This document shows positions 54,401-63,293 of a stretch of DNA of 64,000 bases, piece after piece (within the stretch, counting starts at the first letter, position 1; each line of letters starts with the position of its first letter). The notes under the pieces are model-generated. The model was not told where the DNA came from. It saw only the letters and a list, made by a program, of their open reading frames with translations, and ran no database searches. The stretch is from Arthrobacter sp. OAP107. Its GTDB lineage: Bacteria > Actinomycetota > Actinomycetes > Actinomycetales > Micrococcaceae. The stretch is taken from positions 868,001 through 932,000 of the forward strand of contig NZ_JBEPOK010000001.1 in NCBI RefSeq assembly GCF_040546765.1, in the 5' to 3' direction. A program made the translations under genes and the position numbers.

Positions 54401-56605
54401 TCCATCATCGCTGCCGGTCCTGATCCACCAGTTGGCGCCGCGGAAGGGGAAATGCGCTGCCAACGGGACATCCACCGTGACGAGGTACGGAATGGTGAAC
54501 TTTCCCGCGACTGCGATGTCGAGCGCCTCAGCGGTGGCGGCAACGCCACCGGATACAGTGATCTCGACACCCTCGGGTGGCGGCGGATCAATATTTGCCC
54601 GATCCTTCAGTTGGTCCAGAATTGAGCGGGTAATGGTCTTTCGTTCGGCCAGTAGTTTCCCGTCCAGCCCCACGCGCAGGTCGAACGCGGGGACGGTGAT
54701 GCCGAGGACGCCCAGGGAGCTGAAGAAAAAGCCGTTGTCCGGCGCGGTGCCGATGCTGACGCCGATGCCGATGGTCATGTTGCCCGGTCCGAAGTCCAGG
54801 GCTCCCCACGGCCTCCATTCCCGGAGCGACCGGAATGGGTTGGCAGGATCAAGGGCCTGCGAGCGGGCGTTGTATCCGAAGGTTCCGAGGACACCGTACA
54901 GCCCCAGCCCGGTGGGGCCCAGCGGTATGGGTCCGGGCAGGTCGACGGCGAAACCGAGCTCCGTTTTCCGGCCCTGCGGAAGGTCGTCGTAACGGAGGAA
55001 ACCCAGGGCGGCAAGGCCGACGGGCGGGACCTCGACCCCCAGGACCACTGCGAATCCGCCAGGCGTGAAGGACACCTGCCCCTCGCCGCTGATCAGCCCG
55101 GGAACATCCACGCCGGCGATCAGGCCCCGCAAACCAAGTGAGACGTCACCGTTTTCGAAGGTCGCGCGCACAGTGGCGCCGCTGATCCGGACGGGACCAA
55201 GATCCACGACGAAGCGCAGGTCCACCTCAAACCACGTGGAGCCATGCCCCGAACGCGCGCCCACGATATCCAGGAGCGATCCCGGTGTGTCCACGGTCCA
55301 CTCACCCGGGTCAACCACCTCGGCCCGGGACCGGGAGAAGTCCAGCGTCAGCATCTCACCGGGGACTTGCGTCGGATCCACGCCCGCCATGACGTCCCTC
55401 CACCGCACGCGCAGAGGGCGCGCACCCGGGCGCATGCCTACCGCCAATGGTCCACAGCGCCACAGGTCGGCCGTTACCTGGCCCTCGACATCGAGCAGGG
55501 CCACAACCTTTGCGGACTGCTGCACGGAGGCATCCAGAGTCACTCCATGAAGTGTGAAGCCACCCTTGACCGCCAGTTCCCGGCCGAGGACCGCTGCTGT
55601 GGCAAACAGGGCCGCGGTTTCAGAGCTGGGCGAGTCGGCGGCAATGGCGGGGGCGAGGACCGTTGTGATGCCGGCCGCGATGTCGCCCGGGCTGTCACCG
55701 AAGACGCTCATGAGCCCGGCGGGTGCATCAGATTCCACCGTGACGGTCACGCGAAGGGCACCGGGATCCTCGGGAGGTCTGGTCATGCCTGCGCGAACCC
55801 GCAGCTGCGTGTCCACCGCCGGTCCGGGTGCGCCCAGGAACCCGTCCCCGGTCGGAAGGTCGAGCGTCACCGAGGCGCCGGTGGGGACAATCTGGTCGAA
55901 AGATTCTGCGTTCGCCAGATTCCAGGACAGTGTGCCGCCGATTGCAGGGGAGTTCCCTCCGTCGGCGACGGAGATCGGCTCAATGGGGACATCAAACTTC
56001 AGGGGACCGCTGCCGAATGCCAAGTTGGCCCGGGAGGCGACACCGCCGATTACGGGTACGGATTCCGGAAGTACGAACTCCGTTCCCGCCAATCTGAACC
56101 TCCCGCCGTCGGCGGTGATCGACTCCGGCAGGGTCAGGCCGATGCCGCCGGGCAGCAGCAAGGTCCGGGGCTGTGGGGCCAGGGAGAGCTGCGAAATGTC
56201 AACGACAGGGGCATGCTGGCTCAGGACGAGGCTCACCGATCCCGTTGCCGTCATGCTGGCCGGCCCGCCTGCGTCCGTGTAGCGGACGCGCCGGCGCCGG
56301 CCTGTGGCTATCTCGATTCGGTTGGCGGCCCGCACAGTAGAAGGCAGGATCAATGTCAGCCCGTTCAGGCTGAGTGTCACTGTGGCCTGTGCCGAGCCCG
56401 GTGCTGCGGTGGCTGAAACAGTTGCGGGGCCCGTAAAGGTCGCACCGAGGACGGCAGGCAACGCCAAAGGAGTTGCCACCGTAACGGGGCTGGGCACCGA
56501 CAAAGTTGCAGGGGCCGGAAGACCCCTCAGAAATGTGGCGGCCGCAGAATCGACGAACATGCCGGTGCTGATGCCCTCCTGGTCAAGTCTTTCGAGGAGA
56601 TTCAT
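51407..56605 (-). CDS. Giant coupled protein A, 1,732 residues, function unknown
   Basis: ATG 56605 follows AAGGAACG at a good distance; the frame is open further upstream without a ribosome site. The N-terminus 'MNLLERLDQEGISTGMFVD' is polar, so no signal peptide is present. Residues ~30-480 are beta-rich repeats of the type 'GIGLTLPESITADGGRFRL'. Residues ~480-900 hold amphipathic Gly-rich strands ('LGLYGVLGTFGYNARSQAL', 'MTIGIGVSIGTAPDNGFFFS', 'FTIGVGAGIEVVIGAKGILW'). A Pro/Ala linker follows near residue 930, then a long C-terminal region with 'TPGHRYRLSVSLGWDSALN'. The middle part recalls large DUF6603-type proteins, but this is a weak impression. Gene B is coupled directly downstream. 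No function is assigned. Confidence 0.8.
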   Translation of the reverse strand: MNLLERLDQEGISTGMFVDSAAATFLRGLPAPATLSVPSPVTVATPLALPAVLGATFTGPATVSATAAPGSAQATVTLSLNGLTLILPSTVRAANRIEIATGRRRRVRYTDAGGPASMTATGSVSLVLSQHAPVVDISQLSLAPQPRTLLLPGGIGLTLPESITADGGRFRLAGTEFVLPESVPVIGGVASRANLAFGSGPLKFDVPIEPISVADGGNSPAIGGTLSWNLANAESFDQIVPTGASVTLDLPTGDGFLGAPGPAVDTQLRVRAGMTRPPEDPGALRVTVTVESDAPAGLMSVFGDSPGDIAAGITTVLAPAIAADSPSSETAALFATAAVLGRELAVKGGFTLHGVTLDASVQQSAKVVALLDVEGQVTADLWRCGPLAVGMRPGARPLRVRWRDVMAGVDPTQVPGEMLTLDFSRSRAEVVDPGEWTVDTPGSLLDIVGARSGHGSTWFEVDLRFVVDLGPVRISGATVRATFENGDVSLGLRGLIAGVDVPGLISGEGQVSFTPGGFAVVLGVEVPPVGLAALGFLRYDDLPQGRKTELGFAVDLPGPIPLGPTGLGLYGVLGTFGYNARSQALDPANPFRSLREWRPWGALDFGPGNMTIGIGVSIGTAPDNGFFFSSLGVLGITVPAFDLRVGLDGKLLAERKTITRSILDQLKDRANIDPPPPEGVEITVSGGVAATAEALDIAVAGKFTIPYLVTVDVPLAAHFPFRGANWWIRTGSDDGIAAPTNRPPGPIRARVLPGTPFECQGWAFLMVHGAGINTPNLMGDPAMPATTGFTIGVGAGIEVVIGAKGILWAEITSRLAALISTRPQLVRVRGNVGGSLGIGPFRIGLSADVTLQIWTDPQGDVRYAYKMQVCGEVDLFFDTLRKCITVNTLDAAPAPLAPAPGPNDWPWPDVFLADGLGRSLPAVDAGADAAASPQCPATGTGPVPDGGWAKAPVVWPDVVPVLAFPIAPVVETTNITSPAPSINLGLVSSGGATITWTLQDVVLEDVTRPESVSAVPLYDTSRWQPPADTGTWPAGTSNARELVLLRRTLLAWAAHIAGDGSHLKPMLDPGQLIGRACLWSAPEGPGWAVGGDAAPLSGTNWHVPAEHSEWDARTLLTFANGTGFTVSTVPVLPMGAPSRLPPATIPAGPAPLTSEATGDGRRFSSALRLTGAVFIVREPFLTMRTSITLDDPVVDGRLHLLLALQNDENVDNIYAGTASARTLGGATVAVPIVPGDKTADGSGVVVTLALPPSADDPIAAITIDLSWGQPAYILGLIATTGKDHAAARRGREAQKASNDADAAGSANPSTLSQLLTPGHRYRLSVSLGWDSALNVAGVTAAPASSGPGPFTRSWYFATAGKDPSPPARPATPQEATRLVKSGTASGYSSKWKLVESAAPVFTATGAQIEAHLATTVLLDTFKPGYLARYVKGFTPADHTEYLFPSDRPGIEFLAMHIVELAGLYGRDVGLLVRRSDKPAPDIYTVPFPQPAKSKPKLALASAVALAAGNAGCPVPPTESTLTIQQDLEKGASYELSCVLPEAGNMHPDKWTPCIGGITFTTSSHTGPADLLYSFGFAAGAAGAAHGDLQVIPVTTAAGNVQDDAELERLVDALGLPPLRPVRANRSSLLWAPAGAGWALAGLLLESTEPLIRDDSRRMGLRDAKLAGTVLPVRVMNRAGTTALWLAGTPLGIAAPASLEIRATDRLADFACGVTVAAPPRFTTAILTAAEDQ

Positions 56606-56839
56606 CTGCGTTCCTTGCACTTGGTCCGCACCACCCGGGAGGTTACGCGTCCTGGACTGGCGTAAACCCACATGATGGACCCGGTAAGGACGGGCGTCAA
56701 TGCGCTGTTTGTTGCCCGGCCCGTTGCAGGCTGCAGCTCTCACAGGCTCCGCACAGCGGCCCGACAGAAGGGGGAAAGGCCCGATGGGCAGGACTAGTGG
56801 GAAAGAGCTCCGGGGCGCCGCCCCCGGGATAGGAAGCGA

Positions 56840-57243
56840 GTGGGTCCCGCGCTCTTCGTCACATGCCTCGTGGCGGCGGGACTGCTGGGCGGCGGGGTGG
56901 CTTCCGGGGTCGCCGCCCAGTGGCCGGACGCGCCGGCGACGACGACCAGCGGGCAAAGCGACCCATGGCCGGCTGGGACTGTCCGTTCAGGACAAAACGT
57001 CAGGGGCGTCGTCGGACTTCACCGCCGGCGCCGAGGTGGCCACGGTGACCTCCGGATCCGCCGCGGACAAGGCCGGGCTGAAAGCCGGCGACGTGGTCAC
57101 CGGACTGGCCGGCCGCACCGTGACCGACGCCTCAGAGCTGACCGCGGCCCCACGGGAGCAGGCCGCCGGTGCCACCGTGAAGATCACCTTCCAGCGATGG
57201 CCAGGAACACACCGCGAACATCACGCTGGACGCGGCGTCCTAA
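56840..57243 (+). pseudogene. Remnant of a membrane-anchored PDZ (HtrA-like) protease
   Basis: GTG 56840 opens a membrane-anchor-like start ('LFVTCLVAAGLLGGGVASGV'). After a frame change near 56975 a clear PDZ domain follows: 'RLGLSVQDKTSGASSDFTAG', 'AADKAGLKAGDVVTGLAGRT' and 'GATVKITFQR'. A further shift near 57195 is needed to reach 'ANITLDAAS' and TAA 57241-57243. The trypsin-like domain that should lie between anchor and PDZ is missing altogether, so this is a deletion product with frameshifts, not a working gene. Confidence 0.7.
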
Positions 57244-57398
57244 GGAGGGCTGCTGTACCTGATCCGATAGGAGAGCAAGCCAAGTCCTACCGGGATGGGA
57301 TCTCCCGGAACTGCCTGGGCTGGAAATGCGGCGCGCATAGTCGAACCATAAATATCGGAAAATTACACTGACGTCATTTCTTATGGTCCGTAGGCCGC

Positions 57399-57947
57399 TC
57401 ACTTGGGTTGCTTGTAAGGCTCCCATTGATCGAGCACATCAACGAGTGTCGTAGCTGCCAGGTCGATCTGGTCCACGGCCCGGGCACATGGGTTACTAAT
57501 GGCGTCCTGACAGAACCTCGCGGCGTTGGACTCGCTTAGTGGTTGGAGAGCCTTGACTGTCCTGGCCACCAGTACCGTGAGTTCTGGGGGTGGGGAACCA
57601 AGCCCAAGGATCGTCGTCGTGGCACTCCGCGCGAGCTCTGACGCTATTTGTGCCTTTTTGATGCATCCCATTGTCTGGATGTAGTCATCGGGAGTGACAC
57701 CTTCCGCAGCTTTATTGCATGAGGGGATGTTCGCTTCGTAGTCGCGCCAGGCCTTTTCGTTACTGCTGATGACGCTCGCCAGCTGCTCAGCCGCAGCAGT
57801 CGAACGCGGGTGGTTCGGCCTTTTCGGTTTTGCGTTCAGGTGTGTGTGGTTCGCTGGTTCGTGCGTCGGCTGTGTTTCCGGAGACACAGCTGTACAGCTC
57901 GATAGAAGCAGGGGCGTGATGGCCAGGAGCACAATGAGTTGCTTCAA
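57399..57947 (-). CDS. Putative lipoprotein, function unknown
   Basis: This 182-residue protein starts M-K-Q-L-I-V-L-L and has a lipobox, 'PLLLSSC', at residues 12-18, so it should be lipid-anchored on the outer face of the membrane. The rest is largely helical with four Cys ('NIPSCNKAAEG', 'QTMGCIKKAQ', 'RFCQDAISNPCARAV') that could form two disulfides. TTG 57947 is the start, nine bases after GGGGGAGG. It overlaps the stop of the upstream acyltransferase-cupin gene, so the two are probably co-transcribed. Confidence 0.75.
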   Translation of the reverse strand: MKQLIVLLAITPLLLSSCTAVSPETQPTHEPANHTHLNAKPKRPNHPRSTAAAEQLASVISSNEKAWRDYEANIPSCNKAAEGVTPDDYIQTMGCIKKAQIASELARSATTTILGLGSPPPELTVLVARTVKALQPLSESNAARFCQDAISNPCARAVDQIDLAATTLVDVLDQWEPYKQPK

Positions 57948-59620
57948 CAGGTTCTACCTCCCCCGTTAGAGGAATGGAGGGTTTTGCCCGGTTCTCCCGT
58001 GACTAGCACATACTCAACCGGCTCAGTTCCCCGGCGTCCGAACCAGTGCGGCCTCTGAGCGTCTATTTCTGCAGACTGGCCGCTCGTGAGGATGAAGTCC
58101 TGATCGCCGAGCACCAGGCGGAGGCGCCCGTTTAGTACATGGATCCAGTCGCGTCCTTCGTGCGTCCGCGGTTGTGGCCAGGAAGGGGCCGATCCTTCCT
58201 GCAGTACGCATCTGTGCGCGTAGATTGGGCCGGTCTGCTCCGCCAGCGCTGTGACTGTTAGGTCGCTGAGGGGGACCTGTGGTTGGCCTGTGCCCGAGGT
58301 CCCTGCGGAATGTTCGACTGCACTCTGGAGTTGTCGGGTGTCCGCGGCTGGGCGGGGGAGGCTCTGCTTTTCCTGACGGCTGCCGGAGCTCCGGGCAATG
58401 GCCGGAGCTCTTTGAGGGGATCCCGTGGGCCATAACCGTGGTGCGCGTTCGGCGGCTACGTCTTCGACCCAGCCGATTGTGAGGAACAGGATGGCCAACA
58501 GCGGCCAGACTGCGATGAACTGTGTCCACTCGCTGTCTAGAAGCCAAGGAAATGCTGTGGCGATGGCATCGATTTCGTAAAGCCGGTTGATTACGATCAC
58601 GGTGATCACCAGCAGCAGGTTATGCCAGAGATAAATCGTGACTGCCCGGTTGTTAATCAAGGTAACGGCCTTGTCCAGAAAACGAATTGGTCTGGGCAGC
58701 GCCTGCCACGACGGCGAGATCCGCAGCAGCATTGCGCAGAAGCCCAGAGACCACAAGGCTTGGGCAAGGGGAATGTTATTCAGATCCCATCCGTCGTTTT
58801 CGAGGTGATTGGCTGCCCACAACAGACCCAGCACCATGAGAACCGTTCCAACACCGAAGACCGTCCGTCGCGGTATCTTGAACAGCAGACCCTTGTAAAG
58901 GGCGAATCCGAGCATCCAACAGGAGCCGTAGGTTGCGAAGTCAGTAATGCCGCTGTTGCCCCAGCTCGGGAGCGGGATAAGTCCCATACTTAGGATCGCT
59001 ATTGCGCCCAGGGGTGCCAGCATCGTCACCCAAGGCATCCGGTGGAAGGCTTTGAGCAGCAGCGGAGACAACAGCATGAACCAGAAGTAGGCCCGGATGT
59101 ACCATAATCCCACTTCGGCCTGTGACGCCCAGGAGGATTCGACGAGTCCCGCGTCGGAGCCGATGCTTGGCGGGAACGGCGGGTCCCCGATGGGAATGAA
59201 CCACAAGAGGATTTGGAACCAGGAGCCGCCGACGCGGATAACCGGAGTCCAACCCTCCCAAAGCAGCAGGACCAGAACCGCTGAACTGTACACCCACAGC
59301 GGTAGCAATAGGCGCCGGGTACGGCTCTTGAGGACACCGAACGCGGGCCGCTCAAGAGACCGTGCCATCAAGGAACCCGCAAGCGCGAACATGACACCCA
59401 TTGAAGGGAATGCCACACTCAGCCAGACCGCGGAGGCAAACGAATGATACGCGACAACACGAACCAAGGCGATCGCACGCAGCAAATCCAGATACCGGTC
59501 TCTGGAGGAAATACGGTTTGAACCTGCAGGAACCGGCCGGGGTCCGGTGTCCAGAGAGAGTTTTTTGGTCATTCCGCCAGTCGCGGCACGTTGATGGTGG
59601 GTAGCCAGGAATTCGTTCAT
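57944..59620 (-). CDS. Acyltransferase-3 membrane protein fused to a C-terminal cupin domain
   Basis: This is a 558-residue protein. Residues ~40-390 form an acyltransferase-3 membrane domain with 'RDRYLDLLRAIALVRVVAYH' (catalytic His) and about ten hydrophobic segments. After a Ser/Arg-rich linker (~395-440), the last ~120 residues form a cupin: 'HEGRDWIHVLNGRLRLVLGD' and 'LTSGQSAEIDAQRPHWFGRR' carry the two cupin motifs. Such cupins are usually fused to XRE-type DNA-binding domains, so attachment to a membrane acyltransferase is unusual. The cupin lies on the cytoplasmic side if the helix count is even, where it could sense a ligand. The gene is coupled to a lipoprotein gene. Confidence 0.85.
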   Translation of the reverse strand: MNEFLATHHQRAATGGMTKKLSLDTGPRPVPAGSNRISSRDRYLDLLRAIALVRVVAYHSFASAVWLSVAFPSMGVMFALAGSLMARSLERPAFGVLKSRTRRLLLPLWVYSSAVLVLLLWEGWTPVIRVGGSWFQILLWFIPIGDPPFPPSIGSDAGLVESSWASQAEVGLWYIRAYFWFMLLSPLLLKAFHRMPWVTMLAPLGAIAILSMGLIPLPSWGNSGITDFATYGSCWMLGFALYKGLLFKIPRRTVFGVGTVLMVLGLLWAANHLENDGWDLNNIPLAQALWSLGFCAMLLRISPSWQALPRPIRFLDKAVTLINNRAVTIYLWHNLLLVITVIVINRLYEIDAIATAFPWLLDSEWTQFIAVWPLLAILFLTIGWVEDVAAERAPRLWPTGSPQRAPAIARSSGSRQEKQSLPRPAADTRQLQSAVEHSAGTSGTGQPQVPLSDLTVTALAEQTGPIYAHRCVLQEGSAPSWPQPRTHEGRDWIHVLNGRLRLVLGDQDFILTSGQSAEIDAQRPHWFGRRGTEPVEYVLVTGEPGKTLHSSNGGGRTC

Positions 59621-59950
59621 CGCCCGTTCCTTTCAATCCTTCTGAGGTTCGCTGACCCTTTAGGGAAAGGGACCGCCGGTTCACGGCCGGAAGCATCAAG
59701 GCTGTGCTGCCATTAAAAGACACACGCAAGGGTCGGCACAGATACGAGGGAAGAAGCTACCACGGATCTCCGTCTCAGCCCCCTAGGGGACCCGGGCCCG
59801 AGTATTATGCGGCCAGCAATACCCAGAACCGGACTGCACTTATGGACCTCGTACCGCGGAGTCATTGTTGGCGACACTAAACCAACGCTAGGGCGGCCTT
59901 CTCGGAAAATCATCCCTAACAACTACTCGAGTTTCGGTAACTGGGACTAC
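59621..59950. other. Intergenic stretch without a gene
   Basis: These 330 bases lie upstream of the acyltransferase-cupin gene and presumably hold its promoter. I see no open frame with a ribosome site, no repeat and no strong hairpin here. Confidence 0.45.
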
Positions 59951-60259
59951 CTAGGTACTTGCAGGCGATGAAGGGGGGCCCGGCGACGGTCTGGGAGCGT
60001 GGCCTGGGCTCAGGGGGGGACCTTGCTGTACGGGTCCCGCTCTCTCAAGGGGCCATGGGCCCTGGTTGCGCGCTGGTGCCAGCGAGTAATCGGTTTTCCA
60101 CAGCGGGGCCGTGGCGTACGGAAGCATCAAAACCAAGGACAGGGCTGCCACAAGCACTCCGGTCAGAAAGCTGTTGAGGATGCAGCGCCCGCGCCGGCCG
60201 CCTGGAACATGAAAAACTGGCCGCGCAGATAAAGGAGGTCTCGGGGTCCCGTGCATCAT
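59951..60259 (-). CDS. Possible small membrane protein
   Basis: The frame encodes 102 residues with one convincing membrane segment, 'FLTGVLVAALSLVLMLPYA', near residue 32, and a Pro-rich tail. ATG ATG at 60259/60256 follows AGGGAG at four bases. No homologue is recognised, and the tail composition is poor in ordinary residues, so this may be a chance frame. Confidence 0.35.
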   Translation of the reverse strand: MMHGTPRPPLSARPVFHVPGGRRGRCILNSFLTGVLVAALSLVLMLPYATAPLWKTDYSLAPARNQGPWPLERAGPVQQGPPLSPGHAPRPSPGPPSSPAST

Positions 60260-60808
60260 TGGTCTCCCTACGATCGATAAGAACCAGGATCTGTACAGGC
60301 CGTTCATGTCGGCCGGCAGTCTTCATGAGCTGGGCGGCCGGGTCCGGCACTGCTGGGGTGTGCCAGGACCCGGCCACCCCGGAAGGCAAAGTTTGCAGCT
60401 CCTTTAGCTCCGGGGCACTGCCATCCTCAGCCGCAGGCACTGGGAATCGTTTGCCGGACCCTATGGCCGTTACCACCCATATGTGGGGTCAGCCCGGGCA
60501 GGGACCACCCCGATAAGGCCCGCCAAGAACTTTGTGCCTTGCGGTTCCCAGCCGCCACCTTGTGCCAGGTGCAGGTCGGGGACATGGGACGAGGGAGTGT
60601 AAAGGACATGATGACCCATGAACTGCAGGGCAGGACCCCATCTGCACGAATGTGCGCGGCCACGCCCGGTGCTCCGCGTCCCAAGACTTGAACTAGAGAG
60701 GGAACGAACTTTGGCTCATGGGCAAGCCAACGTTCTGGCGAGCGTCTTTTCGCGGGCCAGATGTTGGTTGTCGCAATGACTGCACGCCGCGGTCAACCGC
60801 TAGACGTG
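60260..60808. other. Intergenic stretch without a convincing gene
   Basis: About 550 bases with several short open frames on both strands, none with a ribosome site or recognisable protein pattern. The sequence may be decayed coding DNA, but I cannot identify a parent gene. Confidence 0.4.
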
Positions 60809-61273
60809 TCACTCAAGCGGCAGCTGAACAATAACGAAAGTCCCGGTTCCCGGACGTGACTGCACATCCAAGTAACCGCCCGCCAGGCTGACCTCGCGCT
60901 GTAATCTGCGAAGTCCGCCTTCCGTGGCGTCTCCTGACGGCGACCTGTCGAAGCCTACCCCGTCATCTTGGACGCACACCCGCACGCTTCCAGGCTCAAC
61001 CTTCAGACGGACCGCGACTTTCCGGGCCACGGCGTGAGCCAGGATGTTGCGGAATATTTCATCGGTTGCCCTGTAGAGCGAGATAGCGGTTCGCCTGTCA
61101 ACTTCGGCGTCGGCATGTTCGACCTCCAGCGCAACACTAAGTCCAGTCGACCGGAGTTTGGCTCCGAGCCGATCGATCACACCGGCGAGGCCGAGGGCGT
61201 GGAAGTCGAACGGATGCTCGGCCAGCGCAACGTCGGAGGCAACGAGCAATTTCACGGGATGGGAATCAACCAT
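60809..61273 (-). CDS. Truncated sensor-kinase ATPase domain (NarX/DesK-like)
   Basis: This product of about 154 residues is the C-terminal part of a HisKA_3-type histidine kinase: 'HALGLAGVIDRLGAKLRSTG', the N-box 'ATDEIFRNILAHAVA', the G1 box 'VQDDGVGFD' and the final 'GGYLDVQSRPGTGTFVIVQL'. The sensing region and the phosphorylated His helix are absent; upstream in-frame sequence to 61582 does not supply them. It is either a kinase remnant or a stand-alone HATPase. No partner response regulator is next to it. ATG 61273 is chosen by domain limit; the ribosome site is weak. Confidence 0.65.
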   Translation of the reverse strand: MVDSHPVKLLVASDVALAEHPFDFHALGLAGVIDRLGAKLRSTGLSVALEVEHADAEVDRRTAISLYRATDEIFRNILAHAVARKVAVRLKVEPGSVRVCVQDDGVGFDRSPSGDATEGGLRRLQREVSLAGGYLDVQSRPGTGTFVIVQLPLE

Positions 61274-61437
61274 GGCGGCCCCCATTGAATGGCGACATTC
61301 GGAACTTACCGTTTCATCATCGCTGGGTGACCTTGGAATTTCCATGGGGATGGGAGGCGCCCTCCCCCATCCAGGGTGTCCGGCGACGAAACCCTCGACC
61401 CTGGAGAGCCAAGTGTGCCAGGCGGATGCCGTCTTCC

Positions 61438-61770
61438 TTAGTACTCGAATCTGACCGTGGTGGGGGTGATCCGGAGTCTTCCCTCTATTTCGGCGGTCCT
61501 TTCGATGGCGTGTTCCACCTGCTGTGCCAGGAGTGCGATGGCGGCTTCTTCCCTGGACATCTGGGGCCACATCATGCGCCACAACGCGACGTCGATGTCG
61601 ATGAGGGCACGGATTTCTTCGAGGGATTCACCAAAACTGAAGATCCTGTCCCCGTTATCGCGGGACGGAACGACAACGGTCACGGATGTTCCGCGGATCA
61701 GAACAACACCAAGGTGGCCAAGCCCGAGCTGTAGGGCAGAAGCAAACGACTGCAGCTCAACTGATGACAT
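61438..61770 (-). CDS. Hypothetical protein
   Basis: This 110-residue frame has 'LQLGLGHLGVVLIRGTSVTVV' and a helical C-terminus, 'REEAAIALLAQQVEHAIERT'. ATG 61770 or, with a longer N-terminus, ATG 61836 could start it; GGGAGGG lies just before the latter. No family is recognised. It lies upstream of the truncated kinase on the same strand and may be linked to it. Confidence 0.45.
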   Translation of the reverse strand: MSSVELQSFASALQLGLGHLGVVLIRGTSVTVVVPSRDNGDRIFSFGESLEEIRALIDIDVALWRMMWPQMSREEAAIALLAQQVEHAIERTAEIEGRLRITPTTVRFEY

Positions 61771-62037
61771 TTCGGCCTGCCGGCTGGAAGCACGACCGTG
61801 CATCGAGGAACCGTTCGAAAAAGCTGGCCATGGCATATCCCTCCCAGTCTTGGCGGTCGCCGCTTTGCACTACCGCCCCTAAGAGGTCCGGCCCCCCGGC
61901 CTACGGACCATCCGTGGCGCTGACAGAGACTCAGCTGGTCCCTCAGCGCCACGATCAGCTTGCCCGAGGCAAACAAGAGCTCGCAACTGTGACACGCCGC
62001 ACACGGCAGGACTGCGGCAAACCTGAACGTCGGGTTG

Positions 62038-63112
62038 TTACTGGCCGGGGCTGCAGGCGGGGAGAGCTGCGGGGGCGGGGAGCGACTTGGTGAGCGCGCG
62101 GATTCTGGCGATCAGGGCTTTCGTGGCCGGGTCTTTCTCCAAGCGGCCTATTGTGGGCGCTACAGCTGCCTGGAAGGCGGCGATGCCCTGTACCGGCGCC
62201 ATGAAGATGGTTCCCCCGCGCTTACAGTATGCTGCTGCCTCGGCCGCGGTAGCCGACATTGATTGTTTGGCCCATTCACGGGTCGCGTCTGCCGCTTCCT
62301 GGAGTACTCGGCGTTCCTGGGCCGTCAATCGGGCCAGCCGGTTCTGGCTGATGACCAGAGTGTTGATCTTCGGATAGAGCGCAAGATTGCCGGTTACGGT
62401 GGACGGTTTGGGCAGGCCCGCGGCCCGTCCGAAGGACGTCTCGGTCGCACCGACCTCGCCCTTGGCCAGTGCCTGTGTGAAAAGGTTCCCCGGCAAAGGT
62501 TTCGGGAGTCGCGCCGAAGGATTGCAAAACTTCGTCGGTGGTTTCCGACGTTGGGGCGCGAACGACCTTGGAATCAAGGTCGCCTGGATCTTCAATGGGG
62601 TCGGCGAAGGAAAAGAGAAACCGCTGGCCCTCCGGGAACAGAGCCAGTCCAGCCAGTCCGAGCGGTTTAAGCCCGGCCAGCATCGGGGCAGCGAAGGACG
62701 GGGCGACAACCTCTTTCAAAACCTGATCTCCGGTCACCAGGAACGGTGCTGAAAGGGCCCTGAACGTGGCGACTCCTTCGCCTTCCCACGTTCGACTGGG
62801 GATCAGTGCCATGTCGACTTCGTCCGCTTCGACGAGCTGGGCCACTGCCTGGTTCCACGCGTCCGTGTCGTCGCCCGCGGCTTTGAGCTGGGTGGCTATC
62901 CTCATGCTGCCCCCCGACAAGTCCTGGACTCGCCGGGCGAGTTCTTCAATCTGGGCAGCCCCGGGACGGTTAGCGCTGGTGGCCGTGGCAACGGTGAGCA
63001 CGGTTGCATCATCGGTTGCCGTCTCCGGGTCCTTCGGTGCTCCACACGCTGCGGCGGTCACGATGAGTGCGGCAATGGCTGCTGCGGCCCCGACGCGCCT
63101 GGACGCATTCAT
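62038..63112 (-). pseudogene. TRAP-type (DctP-like) solute-binding lipoprotein, frameshifted
   Basis: ATG 63112 starts a lipoprotein signal ('AALIVTAAACGAP'), followed by a DctP-like binding protein: 'AAQIEELARRVQDLSGGSMR', 'VEADEVDMALIPSRTWEGEG', 'PIEDPGDLDSKVVRAPTSET' and, after a frame change, 'LFTQALAKGEVGATETSFGR' and 'INTLVISQNRLARL'. The shift falls in a CCCC run at 62488-62491, where one extra base is present. No TRAP membrane subunit genes (DctQ/DctM) are next to it. If the extra base is a sequencing error, the gene would encode an intact ~357-residue orphan binding protein. Confidence 0.75.
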
Positions 63113-63293
63113 CTTGACCTCTTCCGGTCCACCATCAGCCTCACCAATCGGCTGGCCCGGATGGACTCTACCTAAACAATTTTCATCCCCCCCGGGCACA
63201 CCGAACAAGACGGCGCAGACAACCCGCAGGCAACTCCGGGCTGGCTCTCAGGCGCGGACTGCCGGGCGATACCAAGCACCTTCCGTTTTCAGG

